Positions 48,086 to 59,427 of a DNA stretch of 64,000 nucleotides are shown piece by piece. The stretch comes from Daphnia carinata (taxonomy: Eukaryota > Arthropoda > Branchiopoda > Diplostraca > Daphniidae). The notes under the pieces were generated by a model, which did not search any database, had not been told where the DNA came from, and saw nothing but the letters and a program-made list of their open reading frames with translations. The translations under genes and the position numbers were made by a program. The DNA lies in contig NC_081336.1 in assembly GCF_022539665.2 (NCBI RefSeq), positions 2,480,001 through 2,544,000 on the forward strand. The letters are read 5' to 3'. How positions within the stretch are numbered: position 1 is the stretch's first letter; each line of letters starts with the position of its first letter.

Positions 48086-49220
48086 TCTCCTGGAATATTC
48101 AGCTCAGACAACTGGGTTTGGTTTTGTTCACAAACGAATTTCTCGGGAAGCTAGAAACCAAGAAAAAAGAAACAATGTAGAGAACTATAACGAGACTAGC
48201 TGAGTCGCTAACTAACGATAGATAGTATCTGTCTCAACACGGCACGTTATAATCCACTGCTTAGATTGCGCTTTCAAATCCTTTCTCTTTCTTTTTAGCC
48301 AGTACTCATGCGACTACAGAAAGCCACATATAAAACACAGTAGGTCACGTTTAATACAAACGAAATCCACAAATAGTTGTAGAAAAAATCAGTTTAAGAC
48401 TCAATTTGCATTCACAAGTTGTCCCTCTCACCCACCGAACTTAAAACAAAGTCAGGGTGCTCAGTCAAAACTTGAAGCGCGAGAATATATACTCTGTGAA
48501 AGGAGGGCAACTGAGCCCTGGAATTGCTCCCATTCAAAAATAAACTGCGCATTTTACACAAGTTCCATTATAGCTAGTTTAGGGATTTGAACAGCGCAAC
48601 GGTAAACCCATTGTTTACGTGGTCAAAACACTTTCTTTTTTTTTTAAGTTTTTGCTTGAACTTGTTTGCAGACGAAGATTGAAACCGGTTTGCGAAATTG
48701 CGAATAATGCAGGGACTTTCTCTTACCATCAGCATGTCCCACGTCGACTGCTTTGTCCATAAGAAACTTGCTGGAGTGGACGTGGCACCAAACCCTCCAC
48801 GTAGAACCCCTGGGCACTATGATACCTGCGACGATCGGGTAGTTTAACTTTGTTCTATTTCAAAATAAACATTTCGTTAAAATCTAAGCACCAGGATTAC
48901 CTTAAAAGAAAAAAACGCGTTACCCAAAAACAACGAACGCCGGGTAGAGCGGGCCAGTTGTGTGCGATCGCTCCGAAAGCAAGTTTAATCCGATCAGCGT
49001 AATGGTCTAACTTGAAAATGGAAATTATCAATAGGATGACAACTTTTTTTTTTATATTGGTACTTTCACTTATTACACTTGCCAACCATCAGGATTCCGT
49101 CCAAGTACACCAACCATGCTATTAGAAACAAACGTATACTGCAAACAGTGAATTAAAAATACTTAGGCACCAACATGCAAAAACTAGTACAAATTCTTTA
49201 CTTTCGCCTAGAGGAATTAA
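48086..49220. other. Upstream region of ABCH copy 1, repeated upstream of copy 2
   Basis: This region is a diverged copy of 52663-53880. The alignable block at 48480-48650 matches 53055-53230 and includes TATATA on the minus strand (48486-48491, compare 53064-53069), a GAGGGCA..AGCCCTGGAATTG box, and GTTTACGTGGTCAAAACAC. The retained TATA and ACGTG-containing boxes suggest that the promoters were duplicated with the genes. Confidence 0.55.
48486..48491 (-). promoter_or_regulatory. TATA box of ABCH copy 1
   Basis: TATATA on the minus strand, conserved in the paralogous position upstream of copy 2. It is about 400 bp upstream of the ATG, leaving room for a 5' UTR exon. Confidence 0.4.
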
Positions 49221-49278
49221 AGCGCTAAAAACGAAATGATCCACGAAATACTAACTAAATTTCGGCATAAACATTAGA
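49221..49278 (-). pseudogene. Relic of an ABCH terminal exon
   Basis: 58 bp closely match 54121-54179, part of the last coding exon of ABCH copy 3. The match includes CCACGAAATACTAACTAAA and CGGCATAAACATTAGA on the plus strand. A one-base length difference breaks the frame, and the fragment has no exon end or stop. It abuts 49281, where homology to the 3' flank of copy 1 begins. This marks the junction of a tandem duplication. Confidence 0.8.
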
Positions 49279-49703
49279 TTCTTTTAGCGTTGATACAACC
49301 AAAAAGTTAACAAAAATAATAATCAGTGTAATATTTAATCCTAGCCAACTCCCCGCCACCTACACACTTCCATTATATATCCGTACGCCAAGGTAAATGA
49401 TGTTTTTCGAATGATTCCTAAAGTAGATTGGCAACACTAATCGAACACCTTCAAATTCCAAAAACTATTAAATAATTTTAATGCCGCTGTACAGGATTGT
49501 TGGCATCAAACCAGAACCAAACGAGTTCTCCATCTATACCTCCTGATGAAAGAAATGAAGTACAAACGCGACAACAGTGTCGTATAAGGAAACACAAGCG
49601 ATTCTTAAGACCGCAGATGTGAGAAATAAACGATTTAATAAAACAGTTAGACTCGTATGCACCTATAAATCAATTAAATATAACAAACGCACATTACATA
49701 CTT

Positions 49704-52662
49704 CTAAGTAGAATTCTGACGATAACGCAGGACACATATGCATAGTGCCAACAGCCCAAAAATCCATACAAGGCTCATAAGAACGCCTCCGTAAACAGCA
49801 GCTTTTTCTAACCCCCATCCACGGGTCATAACAGATCTGAGAGCTTCTATGGCACTCGTCGATGGAAGACAATAAGCCACACCTCTTAAATCAAATGGCA
49901 AGCCTTCAATCGGCCACAGAATTCCACCCATAATAAACACCAGCAAAAAGTTTGCGGTCGTAAGAGAAATAACCCCATTCATGTTGTCGCAAACAACGGC
50001 TATCAGCAAACCTAGAATTCCCCCAAAATTGAATGCATATATTAGAAAACCATTAAGGCAAATCATAGTCGATTACTTACCGAAAGACATGCTAACGACT
50101 CCTTGAAGAACAACGACCAACATAGCAATTGCTACATTTCCGTAACAAGGGACATTGAAAATCAACAGCACTCCCAAGAAAGTCAACACTGTCTGACCAA
50201 CCATCGAAGTAAACTGGCTCAACAAGTTACTAAACAAAATTTCATGCATCTGAACACCTGTCAAAGATAATATTATCGAATCGATACCTATTAAGTTCAT
50301 CGTGTTAGGATGCACGTACCTGCTACCAGACTGCGATCTAGAAGACCTTGTTCTTTCTCTGCGACCATCGTGGCTGCTGTTAAAAGAAGGGCAGCGGAGT
50401 AAATGATCCTTGGGTACAACAAAAACATTTTAATTGGGAAAAAAAAAAACTCACGTGGTAGTTAAGACCTTACGATATCATAAGACCAGGAGCCATAAAT
50501 TCAGTAAACGGGGTATCTTTCCGACCGTAAACTGGATCGAGGAACTAGACAATGGAAAACATTTTATGGTTTTAGGTCTTACAGTGGAACTAGAAGACAA
50601 TGTTGACAAGATAATTCCCTGGTATATTATACAGATTACAAATAACTGTACCGTAAGGGGCATGCCTCCTGCTTCCGGATTGTGTCCGCATACTTTTGAA
50701 AAATCTTTCACAAAACCATCGTATGCTTCAACCAGCCATTTTTGGATAAATACAGCAACCTGTTGATCTTTAAAGCCACAAATTGATACATATATTAATT
50801 GAAATAGAAAATACTTAAGCTTTCTTTGACTGACTAGATGTATCCATGTGAACATTTATCCGCCTGTCAATGACGTTTTCTAATCCTATGGCCCAATCTC
50901 TCATTTCGAATTCTTCAGTGAAATTTCTACCGAAGTGGACAACACCCCAGACGTGACCTCTTCTTCCAGCTTCTATAGCATCGGATATATTTTCATAGGG
51001 GACCTGCCCGTATTTTATGAAAAATTAAACTATCGAACCACGACAATGAATTTAATTGAACAAAATATTTAACCTGAATTATCTTGTCGTTAATATAACG
51101 AAGATAACGACAACTAAGCATGGAATACTCGCAATCCGTCGCGTTGGTGCAAACGCGGCCCAAACCCGGATCAAGCTCATCATTGATAATTGCCATCCTG
51201 AGATCTGTAGGCTCGTTACCAAGAGTAATGTTACTCACGGCCGATTGGAAAATGGGCATTAAAAAGGTCAACAGAAACAATCTAAATAATCATAATGTCA
51301 ATGTTGAATCGACTACAGTAATATTTAAAAACTCTCACCCAATGTTGCGAAATGACATCAAATAGTTCTTGCGAATGAGCACGGAAAGACGATGAGGACA
51401 TGGCAAGATGTTTTTGTAGTTAAAACTTTGGCATAATCCTGCTTTAGAACTAACGCAATCGTCTTTAACTGGCTGGATCGTTTCAGAAACGTTAAGTGGG
51501 TTTTCCGTATTAACGTTTGTTTCACGAGAAAGTGTTTGAGACGCAATGGATTCAGTTGAATCACAAATTACAGCATTCGAACCGGTCGAACTAACTTGTC
51601 CAATTGAATGTCTACCATCGGCTCTTATACAAAACTGGACGAAGACATCCTCCAACGAAGAGAGTTGAAATGTTCTTAGCAGCTTCTCAGGTGAGTCTTC
51701 CACTAACAACCGACCTGACCGCATCATTCCAACCTATAGGATAATCAAATTTCTTGTTAATTGTCTTTTAAATCATTAATAAAGCAATACCGTATGAGCT
51801 TGACGTGCTTCTTCGATGTAATGGGTTGTAACAATGACTGTTCTTCCATGCTCGACACTTTGCCGTACAAGATGGTTCCAGATGCTGTCATTGGCGGCAC
51901 AGAAACGTAAAAACAATAAAACGATGTTGGCAATTCTTTTAACTACTGTTCTAAAAGGCAGCCAATAAAAAAAAATTAGGAACTCCCTGCCTACCTATGC
52001 CGAAGTATTGGATCCACTCCAACAGTTGGTTCATCTAAAATAAGCAATTCCGGTTCGTGAAACAGCGCAACGGCGAACGACACGCGACGCTGTTGCCCGC
52101 CGCTCAACGTCTTGACGTAACGATCGCAAGGAGGCAGGTCCAACAATTTAGACAGAAATTCACATTGTGAGTTGATGAATGCTGCCTTTAACTTGTAGAT
52201 GCCACCGAAGAAAAAGAGCGTCTCCTTGATTGTAAAATTTCCATAGAGGGCCAATTCTTGGGGCATGTAGCCGACATTAGGGCCAGGGACTCCGCTATGA
52301 ACAGAACCGGGCTCGTGTCCCAAGACTAATATCTCTCCGCTATTTAAACCACGACTGCCAACAACACAACTTAAAAGTGTGGTTTTCCCACAACCACTAG
52401 CCCCCAACAGTCCATATCTTTGAATCATTAAGAATTATTAATGTAATAAATTATTGTATGGCATAATTACTGCTCACATAGTTCCTCGTTTAACGGACAT
52501 GTCCAGCCCTTGTAGAACGTTGCAACTGCTTTTGCCGGAACCATACGTCTTAACAGCTTTGCGGATTAGAACTCCGTGAGGATCTGCATCAGCTCCCGTT
52601 GCTCTAGTATCAATCATATCAATCCGATTGGATGACGCGTCCGAAGATTGAATTCCATCCAT
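49704..52662 (-). CDS. ABCH subfamily half transporter, copy 2
   Basis: ATG at 52662 ([15 protein letters not shown]), stop TAG at 49704-49706, with the same exon layout as copy 1 shifted by about 4.57 kb. The motifs match: [17 protein letters not shown] and [12 protein letters not shown], with the ABC2 membrane domain and the [19 protein letters not shown] loop. Protein differences from copy 1 cluster in the linker (for example the extra NPLNVSE stretch near 51500) and scattered membrane positions. The NBD exon and intron sequences remain very similar. All key ATPase residues are present, so it should be functional. The substrate is unknown; cuticular lipid or xenobiotic export is possible from family knowledge. 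Confidence 0.92.
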
Positions 52663-54080
52663 TCCCCTGAAATCTTCAGCTTACACAACTAGTATTGATG
52701 GTGTTCACAAAAGAATAATTGCGACACTTGAGTGCTAGAAACCAACAAAAAGGATTAATGTAGAGAGCTATAATAAGACTAGGTGAGTCAACTAACGACA
52801 GACACAATCTGTTTGAAAACGATACGTTATTATCCACCATCTAGAATGCGGTTTCAAACCTTTTCCCTTTCGCTTTTGGTCGTTACCCATACAACTAGAC
52901 AGAGCTATATGTAAAATACAGTAGGTCAGGTTCAATCCACACAAAATCTACAGTGCTATAGAAAGACTCAATGTTACTTTAAAACTCAAATTTCATTCGC
53001 AAGTTGTCCCCTACACCAACTGAAATGTGAACAGAATCAGATCGCCCCATCAAAACTTGACAATATATACCCTTTGAAAAGAGGGCAGGTTAGCCCTGGA
53101 ATTGTTCCCGTACAAAAAAAAAACTTCGCATTTTACACCTGTTTCATAATACATAATAAGATATGCTAGTTCGGCGATTTGAACAGCGCGAACTAAATCC
53201 CATCGTTTACGTGGTCAAAACACTTTCTTTTTCAACTTTCCTAGCATCGAATTTTGCTTGAACTTGGTAGCAGATGAAGATTAAAACAGGTTTGCGAATA
53301 AGGGGACATTCTCTTACCATCAGTGATCCTCAAGTGGACAGCTTGGTGCGAAGAAACTTGCTGAAGCGGACACGGCATCCACGTAGAACCCCTTGGCGCT
53401 ATTATACCTGCGACAGCCGGCTAAAGTGGTTCAACTTAGTCTCACTTTAGAATTTAAAAACTTTCTAAAACCTACTCACCAATTTTCACTTTAAAAGCAA
53501 AAACTTGTGTTACCCTAAAAAAAAGGAGTGCTGGGTAGAACGGGTCAGTTCTCTACGGTTAGTCAAAAAATCTTGTTCAATCCGATCGGCATAACGTCCT
53601 AATTCTGAAAATGCTGTGGGTAGATTGAAAAACTGGTAAATTAGATTTAGAAATTGAAAATCCCGACATACTGAATCAAAACCATACAATTTTTTTTTAT
53701 ATTGTTGCGTTCATTGAATACACATGTGAACTTGTAACCTTCAGGATTTCGTTCGAGTACACCAACCTTATTTCTATAGACAAGCGTAAACTGCAAAAAT
53801 ATTGAATGAAAAACACCTATGCCCGAATATGCAAGAAACTAGTACAAAAACTTTGCTTTCGTTTAGAGGAATTAGGTCAAATCTTACATTTTCCAGTAAA
53901 CAAGTTATGAACGTAAAAAAAAGGACAATAAGCCTGTTAACTGAGCTAAAATGCGTTCTTTTGTAAGCTCAAAATGTAACACCTGAGTAAAAACAGAAAC
54001 CCTATAATTCACTAACGGACTTCCATTCGCTAAATATGGAAGGCTCCTGAAACATTAACCGTAAATCTAATCACTCAAGT
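52663..54080. other. Intergenic between ABCH copies 2 and 3
   Basis: Holds the copy 2 promoter (TATATA at 53064-53069, minus) and the copy 3 3' flank. Much of it is duplicated at 48086-49220. About 240 bp (roughly 53881-54118) next to and including the copy 3 stop codon are missing from the other copy. No separate gene is seen. Confidence 0.5.
53064..53069 (-). promoter_or_regulatory. TATA box of ABCH copy 2
   Basis: TATATA on the minus strand, at the position paralogous to 48486-48491 and next to a shared GAGGGCA box. It lies about 400 bp upstream of the copy 2 ATG. Confidence 0.4.
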
Positions 54081-57000
54081 TTAACTAGCAAACCTGCGGA
54101 TACGTGCGACAATCAAGCAAAGCGCTAAAAACGCAAAAATCCACGAAATACTAACTAAAACCCCGGCATAAACATTAGAGTGGTCCACGCCCCACCCTCG
54201 TGAAAAGATGCATCTCACAGATTCGATGGCGCAGGTTAACGGCATCGCATAAGCGATCTTACGGAGATAAAGCGGCATACCTTCAATCGGCCAACAAATG
54301 CCACTAATAACTAATAAAGGAAGAAAACTGGCCTGTGAAAGCGATAGGGCCCCCATCTCATTATCGCACCCAGTGGATATCAATAATCCTAAATAAAGTT
54401 TTCAAAATTAAAAATGCTTAATTTAAAATAAAGATCTTAAAATATCAGTTTACCAAATGATATGCCGACAAGACCCTGCAGCAGAGTTATAAATATGGCA
54501 ACAGCTAGATTGCCTTGACATGGAATGTTGAACACCAATAACATAACCACATAAACCAAGGCTGTCTGACCAACCATAACGGTGAACTGGTTAATCAGGT
54601 AACTCAACAAGATTTCAGGCATTCTCACGCCTGCGACAAGACTCATTCAATTATTCTGATCGTACAAAAAGTTTGACCGTCTGTAATTGGAAATCGACAT
54701 ACCTGCTACCAAACACCGGTCGAGTAAACCCTGCTTCCTTTCTGTAATGAAAACACCTGCCGTTAGCGCCACAGCCATGTTGTACACGATCCTTGAGAAA
54801 ACACAAAAGTCGATTGAATGAATAGAATTATAAGTATTAAGTTTGAAAAAGCAAAACTACGATATGATAAGACCAGGTGCCATAAATTCAGTAAATGGAG
54901 TGTTTTTCTGGCCATAGACCGGATCAAGAAACTAAATAACATAATTAAATTATTAAGAAATTGATATCATGATGCAAAAAATAGAAATAATAATACTTAC
55001 CGTAACGGGTAAGAGACCCGCTTCAGGCACGTTCCCACACGCTCCTCTAAAATCTCTGACAAAGTCTGAAAAGGCTTCCAAAAGCCATTTTTCAATAAAC
55101 ACGCCAACTTGCTGATCTAAGTTCATTACGAATATCTTCGTTAATCACTTCGTAAACCTGTGTACTAGAAAATGGGTGCAATAATCTAATGGTTTCAACT
55201 CACTGGAAGAATCCATGTTAATGCCGATTTGACTGCCGATAATATTTGCTAATTCTGCTGCATTACCATCCGATTCTCGCATTTCAAACTCTTTAGAGAA
55301 ATTCCAGCCAAAATGCACGACTCCCCAGACTTGGCCTTTTCTTCCGGCTTCCAAAGCATCTGATACATTTGCATACGGGACCTGTGCTTCCAATTAATGC
55401 AACCATTCAATTTTTCGCCATTAGAACATCCCAGCAACTCATCAAAAGAAAGCACTAACCTGGATAATATTGTCTTTAATGTATCGAAGATAACGACAGC
55501 TGAGCATCGAGTAATCGCAATCCGTCGTGTAGTTGCAGACGTTTCCTTGGTTGACATCCAGCTCATCATTAACGATCGCCATTCTGAGGCCAGTTGGCTC
55601 GTGTCCAAGGGTTACATTAAACAGAGATGCTTGCAAAGCAGGTAAAAAATAGGTGAATAAAAATATCCTTTCCAATAAGAAATCAAAAGAGTGTCAGTCA
55701 TCGACTTCACTAATATCTTAACTTTAAAAAGGTGAACACACAAACCCAATATTTCGAAAGGACAGCACGTAGTTCTTTCGAACTAATGCGCCGATGCGGT
55801 GCGCAGACAGCCGAGGTATCTTCAAACATGGGCCCTTACTGGAAGATGGATGTTCTAGTACAAATAGATGCATTAATGGAATGAAGATCAACAGCAATTT
55901 TTAATATAGAGTACCAGTTACTGAAGTGTTTAATCTGCATGTTGAGTGCTGCGTTGAAGCAGGAACAGCATTTGATGCATGTGCCTCAGTGTCACAGTCG
56001 AGTTGATTCTTACCATCATCTTTAATGCACAGCTTAAGAAAGACATCTTCTAACGATGGAGCTCTGTAATTATTCAGTAGATTTTCTGGTGAATCTTGGA
56101 CCAACAGTCGACCAGAGCGCATCAAACCAATCTGAATGTGTGCACACAAATTAACATTAGTCTACAAATAAAACATGGCGTTGGTAACGTTGTGGCGTCC
56201 TAAAACGAGGTTTAAATGCAATTGACAGAATTTCATCCAATATTCTATAAGACTAAAAGCTAATCATGATCTAAGGGAGTAATGAATTGTAATCAAATTG
56301 GCTGAAGATAGAAATAGTAATCTAAATGATTTAGTTAAACCAGTATACCGTATGAGATTGGCGCGCTTCTTCAATGTAGTGGGTTGTGACAATGGCGGTT
56401 CTTCCATGTTCGACACTTAGACGTACGAGGTGATTCCAAATACTGTAAATGAGACCAGTGTCAGAGATCAACTACCTTGCGACGACCTTACGCAATACAA
56501 CTACAGGTCACATTCGAGAACAGTGGCGCTCCTGGAGAGAGGGAGGGGTGACTAACTACGAAAATTGCAAACTCTTCCTTCAGTTTTTTACTTTCATATT
56601 GGTGTTCACGGAAATGCAGGTTTTTATTTGCAAACCGACCCTTTCTTTTTTCGAAGGATGAGTACGCAAAAACCTATTTAAACCAACCTGGAAATGGTTA
56701 CGGGAGGGGTTCGGTAAACTCAACGTAAACGAAAGACAAAAACCTACTTTGAAACATAAAAAGAAACAAATATGACGTCACCTGTGACTTAGCAAAGGGT
56801 CCACACCGACAGTTGGTTCATCTAAAATAAGCAATTCCGGCTCGTGAAACAATGCAACGGCGAACGACACGCGGCGCTGCTGACCACCGCTCAACGTCTT
56901 GACGTAACGATCGCATGGAGGCAGGTCCAACAATTTAGACAGAAATTCACATTGTGAGTTGATGAACGCCGCCTTTAACTTGTAGATACCACCGAAGAAA

Positions 57001-57512
57001 AAGAGCGTCTCTTTGATTGTAAAATTTCCATAGAGGGCCAGTTCTTGGGGCATGTAGCCGACCTTTGGACCAGGGATGCCACTGTTTAACGAACCGGGCT
57101 CATGCCCCAAAACTAAAAGTTCCCCGCTATTCAAACTACGACGACCGACGAGGCAACTCAACAGAGTTGTCTTACCACAACCACTGGCTCCCAGTAATCC
57201 ATAACTGTAAAATACAAATAAAGTGATAAATTATGCTGAGATTTTTGAACAACGGTTGGTTTCCACAGAAATTTAAAGAACTACATTACGTGAGAATATC
57301 TGGGGTGAAACATGTAGAACTTACATTGTCCCTTTTTTAACCGCCATGTTTAGCTCATTGAGTACTGGATAGCGGTTGCTTCCCACACCGTAAGTTTTGA
57401 TCGCGTTCCGTACAATAACTCCGTGAACGGCATTGCCAGTTGCGTTATTGTTGGTTTCACTAACCCCATGTGATGCGATGTCCGAATTTTCAACACCTAT
57501 TTTCATTTTCAT
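54081..57512 (-). CDS. ABCH subfamily half transporter, copy 3 (divergent)
   Basis: ATG at 57512 (a second in-frame ATG is at 57506), stop TAA at 54081-54083. Same domain order as copies 1 and 2: Walker [37 protein letters not shown], then the linker and ABC2 membrane domain. The loop keeps the cysteines ([20 protein letters not shown]). The N-terminus (MKMKIGVENSDIASHG), linker and last helices (ISWIFAFLALCLIVARIRR) differ strongly from copies 1 and 2. The NBD exon (56778-57161) is nearly identical to copy 2, which suggests gene conversion. One intron inside the NBD-coding part (about 56440-56780) is two to three times longer than its paralogues. Confidence 0.92.
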
Positions 57513-59427
57513 TGTTTTTTTTTTTTTTCAAAAACTAGCTCGCCAATTAAAAACGAACTTTGTTGCACGTTCTCAAAAGCTAACGAACACGTTAAACTGA
57601 TACTTCAAAATTGCGTAAATCACGTCAGAAAACGGACGTAAAACAGTAGACGTTTGTAAGACCAGATCTGAAGTAAAACTGTTTATAGTGCAGTCGGCGC
57701 AGTTATATTATATTTTGTTTCTTCTCTATGTTACTGTTACACCATTGACGCCTGTAGGCAAACCCAAATTTTTACCATTTGCAAGTATAGAACGTAGGGC
57801 AGGCCTCGTGACGGCCGCCATCTTACAGGTGGGAGACCCTTCCGCATTTCACGCATACGTGATTTCGCTGTGATGCAAAGCGAGAAAGTTCGGCATTTTA
57901 TAAAGAGCTTCAGGAACTGCCTGTCGATCAATCATTTCTTTAAGTGAAATCTTTCACGGTAGACGAACGTAGCGAAAATAAAATTACACGTGCAATCGTT
58001 AGACGTCCAATTTGCAATCAAGATATTAGGCAATACAATACCCGTCGACACAAAAGGAGGGGCTTTGAATGATAGACATGGGTTTCGTTTGGGCCGTCAC
58101 GAAAACAAACGACATTTTAGGATGCACTGCGTTCGAGGATGAACACATTTCGAATACAAATCAGATAACCTAAAACCTGATTCTTTTGTTTGAATAAAAA
58201 GAAAAAACGTAGATATTTGAATATGACGTAGAAGGTAGAAGCCCATTCTCGTCGAGTCATGTTCGGGCGATGACCGATATCCGTTCGTGATTGACGTCTG
58301 ACGAAAAAAAATGCGGCATCATCGCATAAGCCGTAGGTCGGGAAAGGGGAAGCCGACATCGGATAAAATATCTTTTCTATTTCTGATAGCCGCATTTTAA
58401 AAACCATTGTAGTTTTCTTAGCGGGTGAAAGTTAAGTGTGGCGAAGTGAAATTGGTACGGAGGAAAAGTTGATCATCTGATTGTGATCAAAAGGAAAAAT
58501 GGCATGTGAAAGTAAATTGCAAGTAGAAGTCGCAAAAAAATAATCAATTAGAATTTCTTTTAAATTTTAAAAATGACCCACCTTTCAGTGTGTGTGTTAT
58601 CGCCGTGTGAACGGGTTGTCATAGTCCAGGTTGGCAGCACGAACTGGAACACGACAGCCAAAAATTGCAACAACAGTTTCCTGGAAATGGAACACGAAAG
58701 ACTTGCATAAAATACCTTTTTCATTTATTACAACGTCACTGAATGCCAATTGTACAATTCTTTTTTTTCCATTTTTAAAAGTTAAGAGAGTCATAAAGAG
58801 AGAGATTGGTATGAGGGTACAGAGAGCAGAGAATTGCAATCATACACACATTTAAAAAAAAAAACACAGCTACAATGTAAATAATACAAAAAGGGCAGGA
58901 AACAAAAAGGCAAAAAAAAAAAAAAGATTTCGAATTCAAAATGAAAACTCATCCGGGTTTTGATCTTGAACGAGTCACGGATTAGGTGAAAGAGTTCTGT
59001 TTTTTTTTCGTACGAAATGCGAACATGGTTATTCAGAAAAGAGAGTAAGACACGAAGCACAAAGAAAAGTGATAAAAAATGAAGAGTAGCAAGAAAAAAA
59101 CAAACAAACACTATACAAATTATTTGCACGTGATAAGGTGGGTGAGGCGCACACACACACACACACCGATCTAGTAAAGTAGGTAGGCGGAGATCATGGC
59201 AATAATCTCGCTAGCTTTTGAACAAACATTTGATTCATTCCAACTACATACGTACATCATTTATAGAAAATGAAAAAAAAACAACATAAAGATTCATGTT
59301 CAATTTGTTGAAAAATAACAAGCAAATAGTAATTGTTTTTTTAAATACTGGCAGCTGCCCCATTTTTTTAATTATTTAAGTATCAGCTGTGGAATGCAGA
59401 TGTCGTGTTGGTCATTTGCCAATCGAT
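57513..59427. other. Intergenic: ABCH copy 3 promoter and neurabin 3' UTR
   Basis: 1.9 kb without a recognised gene. Near 57730-57825 a minus-strand ATG in a strong context (AAGATGGCGGCC) opens a frame of about 31 codons of unknown meaning. The part from about 58600 to 59427 is A/T-rich and probably the neurabin 3' UTR. It contains an (AC)8 run at 59151-59166. Confidence 0.4.
59151..59166. repeat. (AC)n microsatellite
   Basis: Eight AC dinucleotides in a row, in the probable 3' UTR of the neurabin gene. Confidence 0.9.

Noticed and set aside
58597-59162. Minus-strand hydrophobic frames downstream of neurabin
   Set aside because: Poly-purine/pyrimidine-rich, probably neurabin 3' UTR; the apparent membrane character comes from T-rich sequence.
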